A stretch of DNA of 64,000 nt. Origin: Camellia lanceoleosa (taxonomy: Eukaryota; Streptophyta; Magnoliopsida; Ericales; Theaceae). The notes beneath the pieces were generated by a model, which saw nothing but the letters and a program-made list of their open reading frames with translations, made no database searches and was not told the origin of the DNA. Of the stretch, positions 11,095 to 21,990 are shown piece by piece. How positions within the stretch are numbered: position 1 is the first letter of the stretch; each line of letters opens with the position of its first letter. The position numbers and the translations under genes are program-made. The DNA lies in NCBI GenBank assembly GCA_025200525.1, contig CM045761.1, forward strand, positions 136,712,223 to 136,776,222, read 5' to 3'.

Positions 11095-11739
11095 TATTTG
11101 ACTATCACTAGACCAGATATCTCCTATGCTGCTAATCAAGCTTGTCAGTTTATGCATTGTCCCACCAATGCTCATTTTCAGGCTATTAAAAGACTCCTTC
11201 AATATGTCAAAGGAACTCTGCATCATGGTCTTTCTTTCACACCAGGTCCTTGTGATCTTTCTGCCTTCTCAGATTCAAATTGGGCCAGTGATAGTCTTGA
11301 TCGCAAGTCAACCTCTGGCTATTGCGTATATCTTGGATCAAACTTGATTTCATGGTCAGCTAAAAAGCAAGCCACTGTTGCTAGATCATCCACTGAAGCT
11401 GAGTATCAAGCGTTAGCTCATACCACAGCTGAGCTCACTTGGATTCAGCAGTTACTTAAGGATTTCTGTGTTTCCTCATCTCATATTCCTGTCATCTGGT
11501 GTGACAGTTTATCTGCCATGGCCTTAGCATCAAATCCTGTTTTTCATTCTAGATCCAAACATATAGATATCGATTGCCATTTTATTTGGGAAAAAGTGGT
11601 TGCCAAGCAGATTGAACTTAAGTATATTCCTACTATGGATCAAGTGGCTGATATTTTCACTAAGCCCCTGTCTCCATCCAGGTCTCATTATCTCCGAGAC
11701 AAGTCAAGAAGTGTCCGCTTGCCCTATCGACTTGAGGGG
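11095..11739 (+). pseudogene. pol: copia RNase H region, after an in-frame stop
   Basis: Same frame as the RT, separated only by the stop at 11092-11094. It begins YLTITRPDISYA and carries copia RNase H motifs: FSDSNWASD, STSGYC, SSTEAEYQA and SKHIDID. The second acid of the usual DxDW box is Asn here (DSNW). It ends near the polypurine tract. The open frame runs on to a stop at 11808 inside the 3' LTR, which is probably not original. Untranslatable from the full-length frame without readthrough. Confidence 0.9.
11731..11739 (+). other. Polypurine tract
   Basis: CTTGAGGGG directly precedes the 3' LTR, the expected plus-strand priming site of a copia element. Confidence 0.8.
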
Positions 11740-12028
11740 TCAAGAAGTTCTCACAAAGATCACAAATTTCTTGACTATCTACACCTTCAGCATTTGTGTC
11801 TGTTCTAGATTCTCCATCACAGATCTGTAAAGCTAATGTTCCCCTGCCATGTTATCAGGGCATTAGTTGTGGTGGTTAGATATTTTGTTATTCAGTTAGT
11901 TTGTTAGTTTGTTAATTTTGTTACAGAGTCAGTTTAGATATTTTGATAGTAGGTTCAGACTCTCAGTATATAACAAGATGTAAGCCACAGTTTTCTTTAA
12001 GGAAAATCAGTATTCAAGATTCTCAATA
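11740..12028 (+). repeat. copia 3' LTR
   Basis: Begins TCAAGAAGTTC (second base C where the 5' LTR has G) and ends CTCAATA before ATATC. From about 11785 onward it differs from the 5' LTR at about three sites by eye. In the first ~40 bp there are several substitutions and an indel. Confidence 0.92.
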
Positions 12029-12078
12029 ATATCGTTGATGTGATGTCGTAAAAAGTCAGTTTTGTTGTAGAGTTGTGT

Positions 12079-14570
12079 AAATTCTGTGCTAAAACAGTTC
12101 GGTTTTGTATTTTTAAAAAATAGTTCTCAATCTCAGAAAATTATAATATTTTTATATGTTGTTCACATATGAGTCTAGCATGTTGGATAAAAATTTCATA
12201 ATTAAATGATGAGTATTCATTTTACGAAAATTCGCAAACTGATTGGTGTTCAGTTTAATTTATAGCAGAATTTTGTTAGTAAATTTTGAATGTTTAGACC
12301 ATGACTTGAGATAAATTTATTGGTATATTTTGGTATATAATTTGACTGTGTTTAGCTTATAGGTGAGAATTAAATTTAAGACCCATTAGTTAAAATCAAT
12401 TTAATTTGAATTTGTTTATTACTCATGTTTGACTGTTTAGTCTTTTTAATTGTGTGATTAGTAGTAACCACATTAGGAGTTATTATTATTTATTAGATAG
12501 GATTATAATAAATATTTGAAAGTTGAATTTATAGTGTGTATCATACGGTGAAAAATTATATATTTTTGTGGTGCACAAAAGATTGTATTTTGTGGTACAT
12601 AAAAATATTATATTTTGTGATGAGGTAAAATTATACCATTTTATGATCTATGCTATCAAATTTTAAGATATTAATACAAATTTTAAATAATACAATTATT
12701 GAAGTGGATGACAACCCAAATGGGGTTGTCCTCCACCACCCCTCTTTGCTTGCTTGCTGCTCCTTTCTTCTTCTACTTTTTGATTTGGAAAATATTTAGG
12801 ACCCTCATTTTGGAGGACCCTCATGACCGCTAAATGATTGTGATTGATCATGTATTTTTTTCTTTTTTTTTGTTTTTTTTTCTATCTCTCTCGTGTGCGT
12901 GGGGTCAAGGGAGTGGGGTGTGTTTGTGGGGTTTACATCATTTCTCTTTTGCTTTTTCATTATTTTCTTGAGCAGAGAGCTCTCTCTCTCCTCCATTGTT
13001 GGCTCAACCTTTGAGCTTTAAATGGGAGTTCTTAGAGTGAGATTTTACAAAAAAACCTTGTAAATGAAAGTCGGAGAGCTCATCATACTCTTCGCAATGG
13101 TAGTCTCGGATTCATGATCAGACAAGCTTTGCATTTTCAAATTTGCTTTTCTTCATATTTTGATGTAAGAATTTTCTTTATATTATTGCTTTAAATCTAT
13201 ATTAGGGATATTTTGAGAAAATGTATCATTATAGGAGGTATTGTGTATATATTATTCTCAGATTTTGTTTGAATAATTTTTGGAAGAAAATCATGTTGAA
13301 ATGTTAGGAATGTTAGTATCTTGAAGTTGATTTGGGAAAATCATCTTATGTTGATAATTTTTGTTAAAAATCTAATATTAAATTTTAATAGTCGTATGCT
13401 CGGTATCTACATCATGTTATGATTATATAATTTATTTTGAGAAAGAAAAATAATGTTGAAATATTATCTCATCTTTGATTTTGAAATTTATTTTTGAAAA
13501 AAATAAATTGATGTTGATGAATATTGTGTAAGTTATTAAGTTGGAAGTATAGAGTTGTTTTTGGATTAAAAACCTTAAAAGTGTTGTATTCATGATATTC
13601 TATTAATGGTGATACATCGATGATTAAATTTTGTTCATTTTTGTGAAAGTGAAAAATATGAAATGTGGACTTTTGAACTCACAACCTTGAAAATGTTACT
13701 CTTTGGCATATTTCATAATTTTTGATATAAATATCAGGTTGATTAGTTAATTTTAGAAAAAGTTATGAAATTGTTATTGGTAGAGAATTTAGGAAAAAAA
13801 TTAACTTTTTAAGTAGCTTGACATGAAATATGGTTATGTTGAAATATGATTATATTTGAGAGATGAGACATGTGAAGTTATGTTTGGTATTATTAATTTG
13901 AAAAATATCGAATATAATGAACTTACTAATTTGATGGATTAAATTAGTTTGGTTAATATTTTATATCTTTTATGATTAAAAGTGGGTTATTGAGATTATA
14001 CCATAACTTTCAATATAGTAGGATGAAAATGGTAATATTCAATAAGTATGAGATTTGATAAAAAAATCATATTGGTTATCTTGGTTGAAGTGGAACAAAG
14101 TTAATTGAAAGTTTTGTGTGAGTTAAAACAATTGGAAAATTAATTATTAGTTTTACTAGTTGGAGTATGCTAATATGTTATTTTTGTAACTCAAATTCAT
14201 ATATGAGAAACTTGATTTGTAAATTGAGGGTTTGGTTAAATTGGGAGTTGAGTACCTATAATCGTGCTATTAAATGTATTTTATGTATATAAAATTGCAT
14301 GTGGGTATTTGAAAGTGAGAAAGCCCCAACTTGTGAAAAATCCTAAATGTTAATGTTTTGGGAGTTGTTGGATTATTTGGAAAAGATTATGTTTGGTTTT
14401 AGAATTGTTGAGTTTGATGGAAAACTATGTAAGTTTTGAAAGTTTGGCTTTAAAAAGTGGAATATGGATTGTTTCCAAGTGTTGGGAATCATGGGGGATT
14501 CCAAGTTATGGTTGTATGTTGGATTGTATATCCATGTTGTTATCTTTTAATTAATGCATTAAAGATAATT
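12079..14570 (+). other. Remainder of the family-A LTR, upstream half
   Basis: Non-coding. Aligns with about 36350-41000 of the second family copy. Includes a CT/GA-rich tract near 12720-12990, with a short minus-strand frame that has no homology, then GA-rich sequence AGAGCTCATC around 13075. No gene. Confidence 0.65.
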
Positions 14571-14576
14571 GTTTTG

Positions 14577-14595
14577 GCTATCGGTGGAGAATAGT
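14577..14595 (+). other. Conserved LTR hairpin, copy 1
   Basis: GCTATC-GGTGGAG-AATAGT. The outer five pairs form (one a G-T wobble) and the innermost is C-A. It is followed by ATTGTTGTAGAAACTG, shared with other copies. Confidence 0.55.
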
Positions 14596-14764
14596 ATTAA
14601 TTGTTGTAGAAACTGTATGAGGATTAGGTGAACGGAAACTAATTTCTCACACATATTGCATGGAACATTGTTGCCTACTTAATCCTTGGAAATGAATTGT
14701 TTTGAAAAAAGTGGGTGAATACTTTAGTGAATCTAAGTAAGAGATGTGGTTACTTCAAATTAAG

Positions 14765-15000
14765 TTGGCCTGTGTGTCCATGGTGAAAGTCCTAAAAATC
14801 GCGCGTATACATGGGTGTCAATCCCGCGGACGAAATTTCCGTGAAATGGTAATAATAGTATTTGTATAGCCTACGTTTACATGGGTGCCGATCCCACGGA
14901 CGGAATTTCCATGAAATGGCAATAGTAGTGCTTGTATAACCTCCGTTTACATAGGTGCCGGTTTACGGTTTCTTGCGGACTAAATTTCCGTGAAACGTTA
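14765..15000 (+). repeat. Tandem ~85-bp repeat inside LTR A
   Basis: Three imperfect units, each with TACATGGGTGYC, a GCGGACGAAATTTCCGTG-type palindromic core and a stretch such as GCAATAGTAGTGCTTGTATA. The repeat begins just after the shared block GTGTCCATGGTGAAAGTCC. The same unit occurs at about 44605-44735 and 46355-46480, and inverted at about 53300-53425 and 61490-61605. Confidence 0.7.
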
Positions 15001-15737
15001 TGCTTGATAGAGATTCCCAGTGTGTGCATTTACCGCCTATTTTCTGCTTTAAAGAAAAGACATGCATATAACTCGTATTTTAAACTTTGGTATCACATTC
15101 GTTTTGAAAAGAATATCTTATTGACATTGAAGTATTATAATTTATTTAAGTTAACAAGTGTGGTTAATTAATTAAATTTGAATTTAAGGAATTAGGTAAT
15201 AAAATCATAAGGTTATGGCATGATATGACTTTATATACATATGTTTGGTATCACTATATCGCTGGACCCGCATGTGTTTTAATGTTATAATATGAGATTG
15301 TTTGGTGACCTAGTGGTTTGCTCAACCCATGCATGTACATGTGTACAGGAAATGTTTTCTGACTTGAGGATTAAACAACAGGTTTTACCTTCGCATTGTT
15401 ATAAAGTGGTGATGAGTCGCAGTGCATTTTATTTGTTTCTTTGGCTGAGTACTATACTTTGTAAAGGGCAATGCCCTCTTATTTATTGTAAGCCTTTGGG
15501 GAATTTTGTTTGTAAAACAATATGTTATATTCAATGTAATACACGAAGAGTGGGTTTATGGTTTCATTCATGGCATTTTTTTATGGACTTGTGAAAAGCA
15601 AAGAAAATGGTTAATGAAAAAGATTATTTTATTTTATTTTTATAATTAATTAAGTGAGAATGAAGGTATTTTCTAAAATCTCATGCTTGGGTTATTTAAT
15701 TTATGCTTAATTGATCTTTGAAAATCGAGACGTTACA

Positions 15738-17201
15738 CACGACCACGCCTTCCTCCTTTTCTTTCTCTTTCTAATCTATAGCCATCGCCCACCGGCAGCC
15801 ACTGTTAATTGAGGCTTACGGGCAACCACCGAGCACCAACTCATTGCTTCGTACTCACCGACGGCAAAAGAGACAAGTTTCCAACGAAGAAGATGCGTAG
15901 ATCTACTTAAATCTGACATAGATCTACACACGATAAATCTGGTTAGATCTATGTTAAATCAGATCTAAGTATATCTACGTTAAATCTGGCTACATCTAAA
16001 CCAAAAAATAGTTTTCAGAGTACAAGCATTCTCTATATCTGTCTCTTTCCTTCGATCTCTCAGTTTTAATACTTTTTATGTACTACACACTTCTAGTTTC
16101 CTGTTATAATGAAGAAGATTTTCAAGTTCTGAACAAATTATTTTCAAGTTTTAATTACAGGTAGTGAAATCTGTAAAATTTTACAGTTTCAATTTTTTTT
16201 TCTGTGCTAAAATGAATCATTCTTTAGAATTGTAAAATTTTGCAGTTCATAACTTTCTTTAGAGCTGTAAAATATGAACTGTAAAATTTTGCAATTTCAT
16301 AACATGTTTTTCAATTTGATTAATAAGGATAAATTCTTAATAGAATCATACTTTGAAACTGTAATATTTTACAGTTTCAAAACTTGCTTTTCAATTTGAT
16401 CAATATTAGAAATTATTTGCTCAAACTCACAAAAATTAAAAATAACACATATTTGTTTCCATTGTTACTGTTTGTTGTTCTTAGATTTTTTTTCTTCTTT
16501 CAATTTATCATATTTAGCACATTTTGCTATATTTTTTCACTTTAATTTCTTAGTTTCTTCTTCTTCTTTTTTTTTTTTTTTTTTTTTTTTGAGAGGCAAT
16601 ATTCTAAACATTCTAGTGAGTCTCTGGCGATATTCTTGATGTCCAACGAACATTCTAGACATCTTGATGACTTTTGGTGACGTTTAGAACATTCTGGTGA
16701 TACTCCGACGAATTTTTCGGTGATATTCTGGCGACTTCCGGGCAATGTTGAACATTTCAGCGAGTCTCTAATGACCGTCTGACGAAAGTTCAACGGTGGT
16801 GGGATGTAATAGCGTCTTTAAATTTTTTTTTTTTAAAAAAGAATTTTTGGTAACAATTAAAAATATATGTGATTAATTGGTGCAAGTGTTTTGTTTTTGG
16901 AGTAAATAGATTTTGAACTTTGTGCATGAGACTTATCAGTAAGTTCCCCTCATTATTATTATGTCTCTTGCTCCTTTTCGGTCCGTAATTAGATTGAACA
17001 GTATTATTGGGTGTGGAGAGTTCAAATTTGAATTCCTCTTAATAATTCAAATCATTCAATGTGTACAATTCGTTTATTACATTATTCTTATAAAAAATTA
17101 CAGTAATTAGATATCAATAGACATCAGTCAACAACAAGTATGATTTTCAAAATAAATTGTCGATAAAAATGCAATTTGATCAAATGGTTATCAATATCCA
17201 A
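15738..17201. other. No gene recognised
   Basis: Follows the end of LTR A and continues the sequence left of it at 3707. Contains GATCTA-rich repeats (about 15895-16005), several copies of CTGTAAAATTTTRCAGTTTC (about 16165-16380), a poly-T near 16566-16590, and a patch of ATTCTGGCGA / TTCTAGACAT-like repeats (16600-16800). The minus-strand frame at 16542-16793 is a reading of those repeats. Confidence 0.5.
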
Positions 17202-18356
17202 GGGCCTGTTTGGTAACGTTTACGTTTTCAGTTTATATTTATAAAAATTTTATAAATTGGTTTTTGTTTATTTTTAGAAAAACATAAACTACAAACGCGT
17301 TTAGTTTAGACAAAATGTTTAAAAAAATTTAAAAATATAAAAAAGAGTGAGAAATGGCAAATGGTGGTGGGTGGTGACGAGTGGTGGCAGCGGAAGACGG
17401 TGGTGGAAAATGATGGCAGGTGGTGGTGGCGGAAGACGGTGGTGGAAAGTAGTGGCAAGTGGCGAGTGGGTGGGTGGTGGTGGCGGAAGACGATGGTGGA
17501 AAGCGGTGATGGGTGGGTGGATGGTGGGGGCAGGGGGGTGGGAGATGGCGGGTAGTGGTGGGTGGTGGCGGGTGGGTGGTGGTGGCGAGTATGTAGCGGG
17601 TGGTGGTAGTTGTGGATGGGTGGGTGTGATGGCAGTGGTGAGTGGTGGTGTGAGTGGTGGTGGTGGTGGTGGTAATGATGGCAGGTAATGGGTGGTGGTG
17701 GCAGATAGGTGGTGGATGGTGGTGGCGGGTGGGTAATGGGTGATGGTGGTGGTGGCGGGTGCGTAGTGGGTGATGGTGGTGGTGGTGGGTGGTAGATGGT
17801 GGTGGCGGGTGGATGGCAGGTGGGTGGTGGGTGGTGATGGCTAGTGGTGCGGGTGGTGGATGGTGGTGGCAGGTGGGTAGTAGCGGGTGGTGGTGGTGGC
17901 GGGCAAATGGATGGTAGTGGCAGGTGGTGGGTGGGTGGTGGTGGCGGGTTGGTGGCAGGTGGGTGGGTGGATGGTAGGTGGTGGTGGGTGGTGGTGGCGG
18001 GTGGTGGTGGGTGGGTGGCAGGTGGGTGGTGGTAGTGGTGGTGATGGCGGCAGGGGGTGGGTGGTGGTGGCTGGTGGTGGTGGTAGGTGGGTGGTGAATG
18101 GTGGTGGCGGAAGACGGTGGTGGAAAATGGTGGCGGAAAATGGTGGCGGGTGGTGGCTAGTGTTGGGTGGTAAAAAAAAAAAAAACTCAAAACTCAAAAC
18201 GGAAACACATTTTTTGAGTTTATATTTTTTGGCTAAATTTATAAACTGAGACAATTGATTTATAAATCAAAAATTTACCAAACAAGTTTTTATTTGAGTT
18301 TTTAAAATTTTTGTAAATATAAACTGAAAACGTTTAAGTGTTATTAAATGGCACCT
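17202..18356. mobile_element. TIR element filled with a TGG-rich array
   Basis: Terminal inverted repeats of about 50 bp: GGGCCTGTTTGGTAACG then GTTTTCAGTTTATATTT at the left, and read from the right end AGGTGCCATTTAATAACAC then GTTTTCAGTTTATATTT. No clear target duplication, so the superfamily is unassigned. Between the arms lies about 0.8 kb of TGG-rich array (see 17355-18170). No coding sequence. Confidence 0.72.
17355..18170 (+). repeat. TGG-rich minisatellite, G-rich on the plus strand
   Basis: Imperfect repeats built on GGTGGTGG, GGTGGCGGGT and GGCGGAAGACGGTGGTGGAAA. The last variant appears near both edges (about 17387-17440 and 18103-18130), as if the array grew from one unit. The His/Pro-rich minus frame (17306-18190) and the Gly/Trp-rich plus frames are low-complexity translations. 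The plus strand could form G-quadruplex-like structures from runs of GG. Confidence 0.85.
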
Positions 18357-18584
18357 AATAAAGTTGATTTTATTTTTATTTTTTTTGTCGAGATGGGTCC
18401 TAATTTAGGCCCACCACAACCCAACAGTAGTACCCTTCAATCCGATTGCAAACTAAAGAGGAGTCAGACTTATTATTATTATTATAGTTATGATAAATTA
18501 AGAAAATCATTTTGCAATTTTTGACACTATAATGATGAGAAAAATCATTTAAAAAAATTATTTGACAGTTATTAAATGTAACGA
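18357..18584. other. No gene seen
   Basis: Short AT-rich spacer before the Helitron 5' end, with a patch of balanced composition at 18390-18470. Confidence 0.6.
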
Positions 18585-18611
18585 TCTACTACTATTATAA
18601 AAGTGTGAAAA

Positions 18612-19025
18612 ACCTTTATGTTTTCTACTTTTTTAAAATCTCCATCTTACCCTCTCAAAGTTACCATATTTTCTAAAAGACATGAAGAATCCTATATAAA
18701 CTATCTCTTTATTTTTAGAATTTTATATTTTCTCAGTTTTGATGATAAAAAATACTAAAATTTTCTCATATTTTATATTTAAATTATACTTTTACTTAAA
18801 TTATACTTGTACATGAAAATCTAATATCTAATAATCTAATAAAATTTAAAAGTAAAATATTGGCAAAAAAATTTATAAATTCAAACATGTACTGATTTTT
18901 TTATTATACTTTTTTTTTTTTTTGTTATTATTATTATTTAATATTAATATTTTTTTTTTCAAAATGAATACACAACAAATTATTTTCTGGTATATTTAGA
19001 TTAAGTAAATCTAAAGAACCTATAT
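18612..19025 (+). repeat. Tandem ~400-bp unit, copy 1
   Basis: Begins TTTTCTACTTTTTTAAAATC and ends CTAAAGAACCTATAT, where the LTR at 19026 begins. It aligns with units at 25347 and 25745 and a partial unit at about 25196-25346. Confidence 0.7.
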
Positions 19026-20241
19026 TGTCACGCCCCACTTTTTATTACTCGGATTTCCATTACCGAAGCCATTGTTATAAATTCAATTTTCAGAGTTAGC
19101 CTACAGAAGCTCATTATATATACCAGGAATACATAAGTATAAATTCTCTCGTTCGAATATAAAATGAATGCAACATGAATTTATATCTAAATAAATTGCC
19201 CGTAGGCTTACATCATTTAAATCAAGAGGAAGGGTTTAACTCTTTACATCAATGACATTCTACCTACACATATAGGCCCCGTGGCCAACAAACAAGGAAG
19301 ATCCGTGACCTTGTAGCACATCTTGATATTCACCTGAAAAAAAATTAACAACGTGGGATGAATATAAAGTCCAGTAGGGATCTCAACATGATCCTCGACA
19401 ATAACAACTTATAGATAGCTATGATCATGAATGCTCGTCTCGTACCATATAAATAATGTGACATTTTATAACCAAAGTATACATACATAAATACTTTTCT
19501 CAAAAACATTCAGTTTATTCAACAACACCAAGTTTCGCTTTCATCACTCATTTCCCATTTAAACAATTACTACACGATAACCATATTTTGCTATTCATGA
19601 CAAAACACCACATAATATCGGTTTTATTTCTTTTAAAAACATGTTCACCCAATCCGACTTTCATCACATTATTTATACCCAATATGCAACATGGTCCGTC
19701 TCCACACGTCCATCACATTTCCAACCTTAAACTCGAAATTCAACGAGATACCTTCAACAAAATAATACATGGTAGGGAACTCCCATAACTACTCTCTAGC
19801 ACGTCCAGATATACATGAACACATCTACTCCACATTTAGACAATTTAACCTTACAAAATCATATTCATCCTAACACAAGACACACACAGTCAAACCAAAA
19901 CAACAATAATAAATAATCTCTGCTCTACCTGCCTGAAGCACGGTAATACATCTTTCCACAATGAATTGCCAATTTACCAGACACCAACTAGAAGGGAATG
20001 GTACCTCTACCAAATTCTCCAGGCGCTAGCTGAAAGGTGTACCTCTGATTCTCAACGCAACCAATTCTCCAGGCACTAGCTGGAAGGTAGTGGTACCTCT
20101 TATTCTCAGCGCAGTACATGCTACCAACCATCACATCATGATAATGTATAACCAACAAGTGTAATGCACACACATAATCTAATCAACAGAATGCAACCAA
20201 CTCAAGTGTAATACATACACGCAACTGTTCAACACAACAAT

Positions 20242-20260
20242 GTCATCCTCCACCGATGAC
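20242..20260 (-). other. Conserved LTR hairpin, copy 2 (variant stem)
   Basis: On the minus strand GTCATC-GGTGGAG-GATGAC. The loop is the same as in other copies, but two stem pairs differ from the GCTATC/GATAGC form and both changes are matched on the other side. It is followed by ATTGTTGT, as in other copies. Confidence 0.6.
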
Positions 20261-21205
20261 CAATGACAAAACCTCTAAGTGTCTGTGTTTCTACACATGT
20301 ATTTTAATGATTCAACTCTCATGAGATTTTAAATCCAACAATGAAACAATTAATTATAATCCAACTTTAAGTTAATTTCTGCAATTCATATAGTATTATA
20401 ATTCCTTTCTTACCTTTCAAAGGAAACAATTCTCTTATTTTCCCCAAGTTAACATATTTCCCCCCATTTTCCCAATCCTTTCATTTTGTTTCTCAAACTT
20501 TAATTCATGGATAACAAGGCCACAACCCACTCAATTTCTACTCAACAAAGCATAACCCAAAAATGTTAATCTCATGATTAACTCCCTTTTTAACAATTAA
20601 CAAACCATCAACTCGTCATGTTTAAATATAATTAATCCAACACAAGTTAATGCTCAATTCATAAGACCCAATTTATTCTTAAATCAATTTCCAAATCATT
20701 AATCACATTTCTTAAATTCATAACACATTTCATTCACAATTTCAACCCCTTTTTATCTACTAGGAATTACTACAAGAATTAGGGCTTTATCTCTCTAATC
20801 ATGATTATATTGAATCACACCCCAAATTTAACCCAACATCAACCCATCTCATGAAATTTCAATCTCAACACCCAATCCTTATATCTTCTATCATGATTTT
20901 CAAAAATAAATCCATAATACATGGTTTTTATGCAATAAAAACCTACCACATGTCTATCTATAATAAAGGTATTGAAAAAAAATCAAAGAAATCCCTACCT
21001 CAAGAGAGAAAAGGAGAAAAAGCTCAAAAATCAACCTCGCCGGAATATGATCTCCACTAGTCAAGACGAAGCCCTCGACATGCTCATCATTTTGATAAAA
21101 GGAACTAGTATCGAAAACTCCATGGATTCATGGGATAAAAGAGAAATGTAAAGGTTTGAGGGTTTGGGTAGAGAGAGATGAGAGAAAAAGAGAGGAAGAT
21201 GATAT

Positions 21206-21244
21206 ATATATATAAAGAGAGAAAGAGAGAGAGAGAGAGAGAGA
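21206..21244. repeat. TA and GA microsatellites
   Basis: (TA)n followed by an AGAGAGAGA run, equivalent to the CT-rich tract found beside the palindrome cluster in the other LTRs. Confidence 0.8.
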
Positions 21245-21326
21245 CCGAATCAGAAAAATGAAAGAAAAAGAGCAAAAGACCAATACATGGCTGTATTGCA
21301 CGAAAAATGAGACAGAAACGCGCTTG

Positions 21327-21530
21327 GCCGCACGTGCAGCGCACCCTCCCGCACGTGCGGAGCGGCCTTCCCGCACGTGCGGCTCTCACCCCCGCACATG
21401 CGGTCTTCCCCACACCTCCACTTGCGCACCTGTCTTTTAGGCAGTATGCATATAGCACCCCTTCCCAGCTTCCCGCACGTGTGGCCTGATCCCCCGCACG
21501 TGCGGCCCTAGGCCCCCGCACGTGCGACCC
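21327..21530. repeat. Cluster of CCGCACGTGCGG palindromes in LTR B
   Basis: About seven exact or near copies of a 12-bp palindrome whose core CACGTG is the G-box, spaced 20-40 bp apart apart from one longer gap, in an otherwise AT-rich LTR. Frames across it are Arg/Ala/Gly-rich artefacts. Confidence 0.85.
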
Positions 21531-21825
21531 TGGCCCTCTAACCCGAAAAAACTTCGACTTCTCACCCGACACCCCGAAGTTGACCTCGTGTAACAACCCT
21601 CACTTTGATTTAGTCATACTTACATACATTCATGTATGATCTTGTCTTGTTGTGTTGTTTTGCAAGTCTTGCCTTGTCTTGTTTTGATTAGGTGTTGCTT
21701 GCATGATTTTGTTCCTTGCTTGGTGTGTAGCCGAGGTCATCTTGAGCTTAGTTCACCTTTGAACCTTTGTGCCTAGAGCTACCTTAGAACCACTTTGGTT
21801 GACCTCCACCTTCACCCTGGCATAT

Positions 21826-21990
21826 TAGCCGAGATGTCACTATCTGGGCCAAGGTGTACATCACCATGGCCGAGATGTGCATCATCTGGGCCGAGATGTT
21901 TATCCTTGCACTTAAGCGATCTTGTACTCGAATAGGTATGACCTAGACCGAGGTGTGGCACATCTAGGCCGAGGTGTGGCACAGCTTAGT
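21826..21990 (+). repeat. Tandem GCCGAGATGT-type repeats
   Basis: At least six units of about 25-30 bp containing GCCGAGATGT, GCCAAGGTGT or GCCGAGGTGT. This is another GC-richer repeat inside an LTR. Confidence 0.7.

Larger units (their letters stand above)
7189..12028 (+). mobile_element. Full-length Ty1/copia retrotransposon (inactive)
   Basis: A 4.84-kb element flanked by the exact 5-bp duplication ATATC (7184-7188 and 12029-12033). It has LTRs of about 288 bp, a primer-binding site directly after the 5' LTR, a polypurine tract directly before the 3' LTR, and gag-protease-integrase-RT-RNase H in copia order. The short LTRs and gag type suggest the Ale/Retrofit group; this is inference. 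The coding region has two frameshifts and one in-frame stop. The LTRs differ at only about three sites outside their first ~40 bp, so the insertion is relatively young compared with the gypsy element at 52696. It sits inside the CACTA-like element. Confidence 0.95.
3784..12072. mobile_element. CACTA-like non-autonomous element carrying a gene fragment
   Basis: The two ends are inverted copies: CTACAACAAATTTGG then TTTTTACGACACC at the left, and on the opposite strand at the right CTACAACAAAACTGAC then TTTTTACGACATC. The phrase CTACAACAAA resembles CACTA-superfamily termini, but the outermost CACTA bases are degenerate (TGCTAC and CTCTAC). Subterminal ACGAC and CGTCGTTAAAAACCC repeats at both ends (3808-4030 and 6830-7150) fit that group. 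The insertion is supported by the paralogous LTR at 36288, which is continuous across this point. No clear 3-bp target duplication. Without the copia insertion it is about 3.4 kb. No transposase was recognised. Confidence 0.62.
3713..15737 (+). mobile_element. Large gypsy-type solo LTR (family A/C), with nested insertions
   Basis: Starts TGTAATGACCC and ends GAGACGTTACA, with near-identical 5-bp flanks CACAA (3708-3712) and CACGA (15738-15742). Excluding the nested insertion at about 3784-12072 it is about 3.7 kb. It aligns along its length with the LTR at 36288-42550: the opening (CAGTGCATAA), the CT-rich tract near 12720-12990, and the hairpin at 14577. No internal retrotransposon region is present, so it is read as a solo LTR left by LTR-LTR recombination. 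It also serves as the empty-site reference for the nested LTR at 38058 and the MITE at 41836. Sense is inferred to be plus from the shared hairpin and GGCTCACC-type blocks. Confidence 0.75.

Noticed and set aside
12805..12996. Lys-rich minus frame as a nuclear protein
   Set aside because: Lies in the CT-rich tract of LTR A; lysines come from AAA/AAG in the reverse of poly-T and CTT.
15738..16800. A host gene in the balanced-GC patch after LTR A
   Set aside because: No open frame with a recognisable domain; the patch is made of short degenerate repeats.
17306..18254. Long His/Pro-rich minus frame (294 codons) and Gly/Trp-rich plus frames
   Set aside because: They are direct translations of a TGG-rich minisatellite in several frames at once; no non-repetitive domain.
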